A stretch of 28,576 nucleotides of DNA from Hypsibius dujardini (GCA_001579985.1 LRSR01001094.1:1-28576); one strand, 5' to 3'. Numbered from the stretch's first letter, positions 10,147 through 19,544 are shown. Notes: a model not told the origin generated them from the letters alone. Program-made: numbers and translations.

Positions 10147-11766
10147 ATGGCGTCCCATGCGCGAGGCTCTGTTCCGAAGGGCGGTAACGAGGATCTGAAG
10201 GAAAAGGGCTCAGTTCCCAGACAGCGCTTGGATGATTCCGTTGAGGTATTAATATAGTACATGTTCGTGTACAGAAAGCGACAGAATTTAATCCAACGGA
10301 GGGTTCCGGAAATGGGCAGAAGGAGCGGGGCAGGGGTAATACTTGAACAATCAACGAACAATCAACTCCACTCCGATTGCTCCGGAGCTCCGCTGGTTGA
10401 TTGGTTGATTGTTCAAGTATTACCCCTGCCCCGCCCCTTTTGCCCATTTCCGGGACCCTCCGTTAAATTAAATTCTGTGGCTTACTTTCGTAACTGGCAA
10501 ACGTTAAATTAAGCTACCGTTTTGACTTTTGCTAAGAGCCTGATACTCGAACTTCGAGAGCGAAACAATTATCCGTTGTTTTTTTCAGCAAATGGATCGC
10601 GCAACGCTGGTTCGACATATCGACGCTCTCCGGAAGCACATCCGTGTTGACCGCATCCCCACATCCAAGTCCATTGAAAAGTATGTTTGCAGTTTACTAC
10701 CACTAGAACTAGCACGATTGCCACTAGTACGTTTGTTACGTCACATGACTTGTAGTATTTATCACTGCACGAAGTACTCGGTAAATTAAATATCCATCAT
10801 GAAGCAGTCCAGAGTGAGAACCGGTAGTCAGCTCAGCTCAGCGACATGGTAGAGTACCCTACAGAATTTAATCTAATGGAGGGTCCCTGGAATGGGCAAA
10901 CGGGGCGGGCAGGGATAATACTTGAACAATCAATCAATCAAGCAGCGGAGCTCCCCAGCAATCGGAACAGAGTTGATTGGTTGATTGTTCGATTATTACC
11001 CTTGCCCCGCCCCTTTTGTCCATTTCCGGGAGCCTGTCAGATTACATTCTGTCGCTTACTGTAGAGTACCCTACAGATACAGCCTGATGACGCCCCAGTA
11101 GCTACTGCTACAAAAGAGGTCGTCTGTCGGTAGTCAGGATTGGAAACTACAGTGTACTGTACGCTCCCGATCTCAAGGGTCGATTATGCTCCACCTCCGC
11201 TGATTCACATCAAGCTTGAGCGGATCGTTCAATTCCGTTCACTTGTTCGTGATTGGCCCGTTGGTTTTTACCTGACAGGCTATGCTACCTTGCTTGATTG
11301 AAATCTGAATGAACAACCAAGCGAGCGACGGATCGTGTTTTCGGGCCGGACCTAAAATCGACCCTTGAGATCGGGAGCGTACAGTAGGTGGAGAATCAAC
11401 AGGTGGGATCATTGAGTACTACAAGAACCGTAGCTCAGTGCTCTCGCCTCAGTGTCGACAGAAATAGCACAGGAAGAAGAGCAACAGTGGCAACTCTTAA
11501 AAAAATGCATGGGTGTAGCAAGTCCTTTTTTATTCGCTCTGAATCGGGATCGATGAATGGCTAGATCAATAAGAGAAACTTTATTAATTACAGACTATAA
11601 AATCCTCATCGAGAAAAGACACTTAATATGCAATAAAGATTAATCCGTGCCGTTTTGCAGGCTTCGAGGGTTCGTGGAGAGTCACGAAAAGGCTGATCCG
11701 CTGCTGAATCCAGTGGATAAGAAGCACAATCCGTGGATGGAGAAGAGTAAATGCGATCTTTTCTAG
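10147..11766 (+). CDS. Heterotrimeric G protein gamma subunit, GNG13-like
   Basis: Exons 10147-10245, 10589-10680 and 11661-11766 give 98 residues. The helical part ([20 protein letters not shown]) is followed by [20 protein letters not shown]. This resembles human GNG13, which has DPFLNP, NNPW and EKGKC. The C-terminus is a CaaX box, Cys-Asp-Leu-Phe, so prenylation and membrane attachment with a G-beta partner are expected. Typical gamma subunits have 65-75 residues. The extra length is a 33-residue, charged, Gly/Ser-containing exon 1 ([13 protein letters not shown]). An internal Met at the start of exon 2 (10592) would give 64 residues, the usual size, so either start is possible. AATAAA follows at 12021. 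Both introns hold palindromic elements. Assignment to the gamma family is strong; orthology to GNG13 specifically is tentative. Confidence 0.85.
10272..10488. mobile_element. Palindromic element family A in G-gamma intron 1
   Basis: The left end is CAGAAAGCGACAGAATTTAA, then CGGAGGGTTCCGG and GGAGCGGGGCAGGGGTAATACTTGAACAATC. The right arm is the inverse, ending AAATTCTGTGGCTTACTTTCG. The arms are about 75 bases and the centre is AT-rich. It fills most of the intron and TA precedes the left end. No reading frame of interest. Confidence 0.85.
10849..11077. mobile_element. Palindromic element family A bounded by a 17-base direct repeat
   Basis: The inverted arms (ACAGAATTTAATCTAATGGA on the left; the right ends ACATTCTGTCGCTTACTG) resemble the copy at 10272-10488. 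The whole is bracketed by a perfect direct repeat, GTAGAGTACCCTACAGA, at 10849-10865 and 11061-11077. The right inverted repeat ends at 11061 and is followed by TA. The left end lacks the outer CAGTAAGCG bases, so the left boundary has been altered. It lies in G-gamma intron 2. Confidence 0.8.
11157..11384. mobile_element. Inverted-repeat element family D with TA flanks
   Basis: The 228-base element has near-perfect terminal inverted repeats of about 29 bases beginning CTGTACGCTCCCGATCTCAA on the left and ending GATCGGGAGCGTACAG on the right. TA lies outside both ends (11155-11156 and 11385-11386). The interior is unique and non-coding. It resembles a Tc1/mariner-type miniature element by its ends and target site. 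It lies in G-gamma intron 2, 80 bases after the family A copy. Confidence 0.87.
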
Positions 11767-12020
11767 GAGGATGCCGCATAATCGAACAAATCATGAGACA
11801 CCGATAAGCTGAGCAGAGTTTCAGTCGATTGTTTCCAACGGTTTGAGCTTGGCCAGTCGTTATCTGAATGTAGGTGGCGCAATCGTCACACTTTTGACGC
11901 TTAACAATTTCTTGATTTCACTTCGCTGCTACGCTTTAATATACAAGTAAATAACTATCACAAACTATGTAACATTTTCCCGCACGATTTTCATTTCCCG
12001 TTGTAAACAACTCCCAAACC

Positions 12021-12026
12021 AATAAA
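12021..12026 (+). promoter_or_regulatory. Probable polyadenylation signal of the G-gamma gene
   Basis: A canonical AATAAA stands 255 bases past the G-gamma stop, the first good match on the plus strand downstream of it. Confidence 0.5.
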
Positions 12027-12536
12027 CGAAACGTGATCACTGTAATTGAAGTGACAGAACTCATGTGGTTCGCTGGACACATCACCCGACCGGCAGCGCT
12101 TGTTTCCGTGTGACCGACTTTACTGCACCCCCTTCGTGCCAGCAAAAATGTGCAAACACACACAGAGACAACAACCCAGCCCCCTTTCCATCGAATCATC
12201 TGTCTGCTGCTCTCTGCTGTCCGATAACAAATAAGAGGCTGAGAGAAAATTTATTCATTTCAAGCGCTTTCTCTGACTCAAATTTCCCCCTCGGGCTTAA
12301 AATCAAGCGCACTCTCACAACATCACTCTTCGGCTCGACACGTTTCACTCTCTTTTCCCTAGACACCATCAGTTCAAACTTTATTTTCTGCCAAGGTCGC
12401 TTTCTTTCTTTGAGTTCATATTCCTCAGTTTTCCGCGTCAGCAAGCGCAGCAACAAGTTCCTGTCAGCCTCCTCTTAAAACGTAAGCAAGTCCATTTAGC
12501 AGCAGCGTTTTGATGATTTTATCTTGCCACGCCCCT

Positions 12537-12605
12537 CAGGGTGCTTTGTACAGGGGTCCAGGGTGCTTTGTACAGGGGTCCTGGGCAGTTCATGGACCCC
12601 TGATA
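12537..12605. repeat. 22-base tandem duplication with an inverted half-copy
   Basis: AGGGTGCTTTGTACAGGGGTCC occurs twice head to tail, followed by CATGGACCCCTGA, which inverts the GGGTCC part and can form a hairpin. It lies in the presumed 5' intron of the beta-thymosin gene. Confidence 0.75.
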
Positions 12606-12708
12606 GGATTAGTTTGGTGAAGTCAGCAGTCTTGATCCGCCAGTGATATTTTTTGCCGGATTTCTCGTCTTGCAGCTGGAATTTCAATTTTTGCAGGACA
12701 ATTCAAAA

Positions 12709-13253
12709 ATGTCGACTCCAGTGGCGAGCGAAGTGCTGAAGGGGGAGATCAATAAAGTCTCACTGAAGCACAACCAGGACACAGTGGTCAAAGGTGTCCT
12801 TCCGACCAAAGAAGGTAATTGATCTGGTCCTGTTAATTTTTTTTCAGTGTTGTACACTCGAGATAGCTATAACAGAGACCGTGATTATTTGGCGCGTAGA
12901 TATCCAGAGTGAGCGTCAAGTGCACGACGTTTTGCGCAGCGTGGAAAGCTTCCAAAAGGATGCTCTGGCTCACACGGCAACAGATGAGAAAACCGTCCTG
13001 CCGTCTGCGGATGACTTGAAGACGGAACGTGTGCATCATTCACTGATCCAGGGGATTGAATCCTTCGACAAGGGGAAACTGGAGAATGTGGAAACGAAGG
13101 AGCCTCGGCTGCCCAATGCGATTGGTGAGTGTTGTGGGTCTATTTGTAGATTGTTTCCCTACTCAGTCGGGGAGAGTTCGGATTTAAGAGCACTACTAAC
13201 TGATTCGGTAGTTAAAGTGAAAACGTTACAGACCGGCAGCCAGACAACCAGTG

Positions 13254-13300
<47 letters not shown>

Positions 13301-14347
13301 ATGATTATTTTGTTGAGGACGGATTAAAAATCTTGCTGATCGGAGAAGAAAGGGTTCGGTTGTTTGGACATTTGTCAACCGTGGCTAATTGGAATGTTGC
13401 CTGATGTTTACAGCATCGTGATTCATATAACCTAAAAACACTCCTTTGGCCGATTAGCCGATACGATTGATCTGACCAGTTGCGCTGTACACATTTATAG
13501 CGTGTTGAATTGAGTCGCTTGAGTTTTTGAACTCGTGGAACGTGTGGAGAGTAATGACCGGATTTTCTGCTCTCGTTGTGCCAGCACTCCGCGTTTCACA
13601 TGACACCAAATGGGATCGATGAGTAATTGAGCAGTTAAAATAATAACGTTCTTCTTTGTTTACACAACATTGCAGACATCGAGGTGGAGCGCCACGCCAA
13701 TATGCCGTCGCCCAAGCTGGATGAGGTGCCCCGCGTCGGTCCCGACTTCAAGAAGGAACTGGAAGAGGTCAAACTGCATCCCACACTGACGAATGTCAAA
13801 GTGCGATTACCCTCGGAGAGTGGTGAGTGTAGCAGCAGGAAGAATGTTATCTGCTTTTCTTGTTTGTCTTATGTCTATCCACGCAGAGGCACGTTTAAAA
13901 ATATACGTGCTCATTTCCTGTGTGTGTGTGTGTTTGCTGTGCAGACTTGAAGGACGAACGGAGCCACCACGATTTCATTTCCGGTATCGCGGGATTTGAT
14001 AAGAAGCAGCTGACGCACCAGGAACTGACTCAGTCCGGCACTCTTCCCTCGGCTGATGACCTCAAAAGTGAGTGACAAAACTTCACCCACCCAACTTGAA
14101 CTTTTTTTTGTCGGTCAATCTGCCTGTTGATTAATCGAGCCGTCTCCTCATCCTCTCTTGTCTTATTTGCCTCTCAGCATGTCTAATTTTCTTGTTGTTT
14201 TTCATTGTAGCGGAACGAAAGATTCACGATGTCATCGAGGGCGTGGAGCACTTTGATAAGAAGTCTCTGCACCACGCGACGCCCACGGAGAAGATTATTC
14301 TGCCCACTGCCGCGGACATCAAGGCCGAACGCGAGGGGCTGCAGTGA
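12709..14347 (+). CDS. Multi-repeat beta-thymosin (ciboulot/tetrathymosin-like)
   Basis: This is an actin-monomer-binding protein made of beta-thymosin repeats. Exons 12709-12814, 12900-13124, 13676-13822, 13945-14067 and 14211-14347 give 245 residues. Six units can be counted by their LP ends: VLPTKE, VLPSAD, RLPNAI, RLPSES, TLPSAD, ILPTAA. Good repeats follow the pattern DLKTER, a short helix (IxGIExFDK), then a linker Lx-H-x-x-T. Unit 1 lacks the N-terminal helix, and unit 4 is degenerate (FKKELEEV, Pro-rich lead). All four introns are phase 1, and introns 1-3 split the Asp codon that opens a repeat, which points to growth by exon duplication. Invertebrate relatives include Drosophila ciboulot (three repeats) and C. 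elegans tetrathymosin (four). The protein has no signal peptide, so it is expected in the cytosol. A 5' non-coding exon is likely. Confidence 0.93.
13252..13300. repeat. (CAGA)n microsatellite in beta-thymosin intron 2
   Basis: About 12 perfect GACA units, the reverse complement of the CTGT tracts in HAGH and SRR introns. Confidence 0.95.
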
Positions 14348-14401
14348 AGAACGCACCCGTCAGATCGATTGACTACTGTGGAATCATGACTGAACAACCA
14401 G

Positions 14402-14470
14402 TGCCTTCATGACAAGCGGAGTGCCTTAATGACAAGCAGGGTGCGTTGTTCACAAGCAGGGTGCGTTGTC
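14402..14470. repeat. Short degenerate tandem repeat in the beta-thymosin 3' untranslated region
   Basis: Three imperfect copies of a unit like GACAAGCAGGGTGCGTTG follow the stop codon. Confidence 0.7.
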
Positions 14471-14904
14471 TTCTTTGGTTTTTTCTTCTCGCGATTGGAA
14501 AACGTGAACGTTTCTCGCCTTTCTAATTCCTAGCCTTTCTTTGTATGCCATGTATATTATTACGAGTTTGCACCTTTATGCCACGGCCACACACACACAC
14601 ACACGCGCCCTTTGCGTTTTACCGATCCACGTACCTTGTCTCATCGACGTTTTTATGGGCGCACGCTTTTTCCCAGGTCGAGGACATCGAGCAGATGCAT
14701 GGTCGATTTTTTCCCCTCGTCAGCAGTCATCATTTTGAATTGCAGCATGGCGTATAGATATTTGCACTGTCTCCAGTTTTGATCGGAGTGCCTGCGTGCA
14801 TGCTAGTTTAGGTAGACGAGGTATTAAAAGACCGAGGAAAACGTGATTGGTGTTTGGGTTGTAATCGTAATTGTGTAGGCAGTCGTTTACTCGTTAGTCG
14901 ACAA

Positions 14905-14910
14905 AATAAA
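14905..14910 (+). promoter_or_regulatory. Probable polyadenylation signal of the beta-thymosin gene
   Basis: AATAAA lies 558 bases past the stop in an AT-rich setting, with GT-rich sequence nearby. It implies a 3' untranslated region of roughly 580 bases. Confidence 0.55.
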
Positions 14911-15035
14911 CTTCGTGGGAGGAACAAGTCACAAGGTTCCGGCCGGGTTAGTTTTAGTTTTTGGCCGGAACGATCAGTATAAAATGTGTTGATTGGCCAT
15001 TGCTATTACAATGAGCGTATGAGGCAAAGTCTTTA

Positions 15036-15243
15036 TTTCGGCTCACCCTTCACTTGGTCGATAAATCGGCTCACTCATGGATTTCTCTTTGATGACAGCT
15101 GCTTGATTGTTTGATTGCTTGATTTGCTGTACTATATTCTAGTATACTATACCACTTCTGGAAATCAAACAATCAAGCAGCTGTCATCAAAGAGAAATCC
15201 ATGAGTGAGCCGATTTTTCGACCAACTGGAGGGTGAGCCGAAA
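15036..15243. mobile_element. Palindromic element family B, TA-flanked
   Basis: The 208-base fold-back has terminal inverted repeats TTTCGGCTCACC / GGTGAGCCGAAA. Near-perfect pairing continues through GGTCGATAAATCGGCTCACT and GATGACAGCTGCTTGATTGT to a centre TACTATATTCTAGTATACTA. TA dinucleotides lie directly outside both ends (15034-15035 and 15244-15245). A second copy is at 23424-23621. No coding capacity; Tc1/mariner-like by target site. Confidence 0.88.
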
Positions 15244-15291
15244 TACAGATTTCTCCTCGTACAACGAAGGATTTCTCATACTCAAAGCTCA

Positions 15292-15758
15292 ATTATCTCG
15301 TTAATCAAGGCGACGCTAATTCACTCAATGTACCACCTCCAATTTCAGGTCGCATTACTTAATTGCGCTAAAGTATTAGTGCAACTTTGAAATCCCAAAT
15401 GATTCTCGTCGATTTTGTTCCAGATTATTTTTCCGTAAATTTAGTCCTTCCAAAACTAGTTTTTCGTTCATTTTCAAAGCTCAAATCTTTTTCCGCAGTA
15501 ATGCTGGGCGTGTCCAAAGCAAATAAGATTTGCCGACTAGTCTTCGGAGATTTCAGCGATGATGATTTAAATTCAGATTTAGTTTTGACTGCCGAAAATG
15601 TCCCGCCTTCCATATCGCCTTCTTCCTTGTGTGGTCATGATTGCAGTTTTTCAAAAAAGAGCAATAAAGTTTTTTTTCAATAGCAGATTTCAATAGCCAG
15701 TCGGAAAAGTGGGAGGAGTCATGACGTAGATTAGCGTCGCCTTGATTAACGAGATAAT
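15292..15758. mobile_element. Possible element family G: 467 bases bounded by 29-base perfect inverted repeats
   Basis: ATTATCTCGTTAATCAAGGC followed by GACGCTAAT (15292-15320) recurs exactly inverted at 15730-15758. The interior holds a 98-codon frame. The left arm lies 48 bases from the family B palindrome. No target duplication could be recognised outside the arms. Confidence 0.6.
15387..15683 (+). CDS. Unrecognised 98-codon frame inside the inverted-repeat pair
   Basis: The frame has an acidic patch (GDFSDDDLNSDLVL) followed by a Ser/Pro-rich part and ends shortly after AATAAAG. I recognise no domain. It lies wholly between the 29-base inverted repeats, so it may be a fragment of a transposon gene, a piece of captured exon, or chance. 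The AT-rich composition of its first half argues for chance. Low confidence. Confidence 0.15.
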   Translation: MKSQMILVDFVPDYFSVNLVLPKLVFRSFSKLKSFSAVMLGVSKANKICRLVFGDFSDDDLNSDLVLTAENVPPSISPSSLCGHDCSFSKKSNKVFFQ

Positions 15759-16256
15759 CGGCAAACATAAAGCGAACTTCGAATATCCTCAATGATCAGG
15801 CACTGCTATTAACGGGTATTGGGCTAGCCCCCTAGATACCATTAGGAATTAACGCTCGCTGAACAAGTTGGAAAATTATTCCCATGTGATGTGACGAATG
15901 ACCGACCAGTGAGCTAGTCCATGGACGTCCAGTGGTCCATCAAGGGCAAAATAAAAAATAGATTTTTTAATTACGTAATATGTGGATGATCTCTAATGAC
16001 ACCATATTTCTCTTAACGATGGAGAGCTTCTAAATTGGACAGTCACACCAGTCAATCATTCGATCAATAATGAATAAATGGTAAACTCTTTCAATCAATC
16101 AAGCAAGAGGGTTTTGCTGGTTGATTTGTGAAATTTTGGCGGACCCTTTGCAATGCAGGTTTCGAAGTTCGACGAAGATTATTTCTCTGTACAGTACTCC
16201 AGTGCTCTAAGACTTATTATTTTATTATCATTGTCCGCCCACGTCGATTTCGGCAA
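15759..16256. other. Upstream region of RFC2
   Basis: No gene or strong repeat. The frame upstream of the RFC2 ATG stays open from about 16128 but shows no similarity, so it is taken as 5' leader. Short TCAATCAATCAAGCAAG motifs are present. Confidence 0.5.
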
Positions 16257-19200
16257 ATGGATTCCGATGTTGAAATGATGGACGAACCCGCCGCGCTTCC
16301 CTCTTCAGACGCACTCGTGTGTGGAAAGCGCAGCAACGCGACGAAAACATCCTCAGCTGCTGCTGCTTCCAATCTGGCCTCTCGCGTTCCTTGGTATGCA
16401 TCCGGAGCGGAATCCTCTATGCAACTTTCTTAGAGAAATGTCGTTCAGGCTTTCGAAAACAACGACCATTAAGGGCCCCTTTTCGTTTTCAGGGTGGAAA
16501 AATATCGCCCGCGTCTGATGAAGGATATCGTCGGAAATGAGGACACCGTCTCACGTTTGACCATCTTCTCCAAAATGGGCAATGTTCCCAACATTATTAT
16601 TGCGGTGAGGGATTTTCGGACGATTGTCCTGTTGCGTGGAATTCACGGGCGAAGAAGGGTTGAGTTTTTGTTGAAATTGTTCTTGTTGCAGGGTCCTCCG
16701 GGAACGGGGAAGACAACAAGTATCCTTTGTCTGGCTCACGCGCTGTTAGGGGAGAATTTCAAAGAGGGCGTTTTAGAATTGAACGCGTCGAATGATCGTG
16801 GAATCGACGTTGTTCGGACGAAGATCAAGACGTTCGCGCAGAAGCGGCTTCCCTTAGCTGACGGTGAGATATTTATTGAGTTGTCTGTGCGTTGATTGAT
16901 GGATTGCGATGGTACCTTTGATTGAATTGGTATGTAGATTTGTATCGGTTGATTGATCTGTTGGAGTGCCTGTGCTTTGATTGATGGATTATGATGGTAC
17001 ATTTGATTGACTTGGTATGTAGATTTGTGTTGGTTGATTGATCTGTTGCGGCATCTGTGCGTTGATTGATGGATTGCGAGGGTACATTTGATTGACTTGT
17101 TATGTGGATTTGTATTGGTTGATTGATCTGTTGCGGCATCTGTGCGTTGATTGATGGATTGAGATGGTACATTTGATTGAATTGATATGTGGATTTGTAT
17201 TGGTTGATTGATCTGTTGGAGTGCCTGTGCGTTGATTGATGGATTGCGATGGTATATTTGATTGACTTGGTATGTGGATTTGTATTGGTTGATTGATCTG
17301 TTGGAGTGCCTGTGCGTTGATTGATGGATTGCGATGGTATATTTGATTGACTTGGGGTGCGTCTCAAATCTGTATCAAAACCCGTAACGTAACCGTAACG
17401 GTGTCTCAGATTTGCCGTTTTGGCAAACCGTACCTCGAGATACGGTTTTCCGAACCAAAAAGATGTGAGACACCGGTATGGTTCGAAACCTTTTCTGTCT
17501 CAAATTCGTATCGTACCGTACCATACCGCGGTTTTGCCATAACCATAACTCGAATCTTACCAGTGTCTCAAATTATTACGGTTCGAACTAAATTCGTTTT
17601 GCGTTACGTCACTTTTCCTTTGTTTCTGGCTGTATCTCCGTAACCACCTATGGGAGGTGGTTTTTGGGGTATCTCGTTGATCAACCCCGACAGTCGATTG
17701 CTTCCTCCAAAATTTTTAGTTTAAATTGTTCGCGAAGATAAATGTAGTTATAATAATTTTTACGCTTGCTTTAAGAAAACAAATGAACAAAGGCGTCGAA
17801 ATTAATCATTCGCGATGAGATGTTTTTCGACGAGTTGATTCGTTTGTTCTTGATTGTGTGCTAAAACATCCATTTCCCGAAAGCGGTGAATTCCTGCCCG
17901 AAAACATGATCAATTGCACAATGGACTGGAGACGCAACTAAATAGGGTGACTGAACTAATCCTCTGCTATTTCATGAAAGAAGTTAGCTCTCTAAAATTT
18001 CCGAAGCCTCGCACTGTAGGGGAGAAAACAAACCAGATCTCCCTGAAGTCGGTCCAGTCAATTGGTCGCTTGATTAGTGGATTGACACTAATCAGCTGAT
18101 ACGTTGCTCCGGTTGATTGGTTGATTGATTGGTGGATTGACACTAATCAGCTGATGCGTTGCTCCGGTTGATTGGTTGATTGATTGGACACTAATTTTAA
18201 AAACGATGTGAAACGCGAACCGCAGAAATCTGAGACGCCGTTATACCGAACCGCTCCACTGAACCGTACCAAACTAGTCCAAAACGAATCTTTTTTGAAA
18301 CCGTACCGTACTATCACCGTTCGAAATACCGTTCGAAACATTGAGTGTCTCAAATCCGAACCGGTAAAACGGTACGGTACAGTTATGGTTCGTTATGGTA
18401 CAGTTACGAATTTGAGACGCACCCTTGGTATGTGGATTTGTATTGGTTGATTGATCTGTTGACCGAATATACTTGCGGTCGTTTTTTCACTGGTGGATTG
18501 AACGCTTGAACTTAGAACCGGGTTTTGCAATCCACTTTCCCGCAACGGATTTGTATTTAAGGGCGGCATAAGATTATTGTTTTGGATGAGGCTGACGCGA
18601 TGACGGAAGGAGCCCAACAAGCACTCCGGCGCACAATGGAACTATATTCCAGTACCACACGCTTTGCCTTGGCTTGCAACGACTCGGAGAAAATTATTGA
18701 GCCGATCCAGTCGCGATGTGCCGTGCTGCGATACACGAAGCTATCGGATGCGCAGTTGTTGAAGCGTATTTTGGAGATCTGCGCCATTGAGAAAGTACGT
18801 GCATTACACTTAAAGGAACTCTTCCGACACGTGGAGAAATTGACCGGCGAGACGTACTTTCATAGTTGCGCATATTTTTAGGTCAACTACGAAGATGACG
18901 GACTTCAGGCCATTATTTTCACCGCACAAGGCGATATGCGGCAGGCAATCAACAACTTGCAGTCCACAGTGGACGGCTTTGGATTCGTCAACAGTGAAAA
19001 TGTCTTCAAGGCATGTGTGCTCACTGAGCTTAACAGTGGTGTGGGAATACGAAATAGATTTAAATAGAAATGATTTGAATTAATGAAAGAGTCACGTAAT
19101 GAAAGATGTCTCCGTTCATGCTCATCCCATGCTTGGCTGAACCTTTCTTTCGTTTAGATCTGCGACGAACCTCATCCGCAACACGTTACGCGAATGCTGG

Positions 19201-19544
19201 ATGCATGCATCAAAAGTGACATCGATGAAGCGTACAAAATCCTGCACTTCCTGTGGGGACTCGGTTATGCGGCGGAAGACATCATCGGTATCATCTTTCG
19301 TGTCTGCAAATTCCACCCCATGGCGGATCTGGTCAAACTGGAGTACATCAAAGTAACAAGCGCTGTCTCTGGTTTCTGGCTGCTTCTTCGTACTACTTTA
19401 GCGTTATATTCGTTTTGTTAAAAACAGGAAATCGGGCTGACTCATAAGAAGATTGCCGAAGGCCTGGGAACGCTCATCCAGCTATCTGGCCTGATTGCGC
19501 GGCTCTGTCGCATAGTCCAGCCAAAAGCGCCGGCTGGGAGGTGA
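16257..19544 (+). CDS. RFC2: Replication factor C subunit 2
   Basis: This AAA+ subunit of the RFC clamp loader helps load PCNA at primer-template junctions. Exons 16257-16393, 16493-16604, 16692-16863, 18562-18794, 18882-19010, 19158-19352 and 19428-19544 give 364 residues (human 354). VEKYRP and [12 protein letters not shown] open the conserved region. Walker [10 protein letters not shown] is at residues 84-92, Walker B LDEAD at 148-152, and the SRC arginine-finger motif at 191-193. [31 protein letters not shown] and [12 protein letters not shown] follow the human protein closely. The N-terminal 47 residues are low-complexity and specific to this lineage. Intron 3 (1698 bases) carries a tandem array with an inserted element. 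Intron 5 has a GC-AG border. The gene converges on NMD3 with 8 bases between stop codons. Confidence 0.96.
16880..17354. repeat. 85-base tandem array in RFC2 intron 3
   Basis: The landmark GGTTGATTGATCTGTTG recurs at 16947, 17032, 17117, 17202 and 17287, exactly 85 bases apart. Units also carry TGCGTTGATTGATGGATTGC and CTTGGTATGTGGATTTGTAT. The array is interrupted at 17354 by a mobile element and resumes at 18425-18461 with the missing remainder of that unit. The 164-codon minus-strand frame across it is an artefact. Confidence 0.95.
17355..18424. mobile_element. 1070-base non-autonomous inverted-repeat element (family F)
   Basis: The ends are GGGTGCGTCTCAAAT and the inverse ATTTGAGACGCACCC. 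The element is flanked by TTG on both sides (17352-17354, 18425-18427), a 3-base target duplication that is unambiguous because it splits a known 85-base repeat unit. Both sub-terminal regions are packed with variants of GTCTCAAAT and CGTACCGTAACC in both orientations. The middle holds a hairpin, AACCACCTATGGGAGGTGGTT (17641-17661, split in two arms), and a 54-base tandem duplication. No transposase frame is visible. Confidence 0.88.
18079..18188. repeat. 54-base tandem duplication inside element F
   Basis: GGATTGACACTAATCAGCTG starts at 18079 and again at 18133, with GTTGCTCCGGTTGATTGGTT between copies; a third partial copy begins afterwards. Confidence 0.88.
19011..19157 (+). other. GC-AG intron in RFC2
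   Basis: Exon 5 ends ...GTCTTCAAG and the intron begins GCATGT. The acceptor is CGTTTAG before ATCTGCGAC. Only this junction restores the conserved reading ENVF-K-ICDEPHP. No in-frame GT donor is available, and read-through meets a stop. Confidence 0.8.

Larger units (their letters stand above)
11767..12708. other. G-gamma 3' end and beta-thymosin 5' region
   Basis: The left part should be the G-gamma 3' untranslated region up to the AATAAA at 12021. From about 12060 the sequence is pyrimidine-rich without a recognisable gene. AAAACGTAAGCAAG near 12477-12490 resembles a donor and TTTTTGCAG ending at 12696 an acceptor, so a 5' untranslated exon of the beta-thymosin gene spliced across about 12482-12696 is likely. 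The 137-codon plus frame here shows no similarity. Confidence 0.45.

Noticed and set aside
11430-11460. TAGCTCAGTGCTCTCGCCTC resembling a tRNA D-arm
   Set aside because: No matching acceptor stem, anticodon arm or T-arm could be built around it.
12065-12478. 137-codon plus frame upstream of the beta-thymosin gene
   Set aside because: Low-complexity Ser/Phe-rich sequence from a pyrimidine-rich 5' region; the opposite strand is also open, and no similarity is seen.
16873-17367. 164-codon minus frame rich in Ser, Gln, Asn and Thr
   Set aside because: It follows the 85-base tandem array in RFC2 intron 3 and has no other support.
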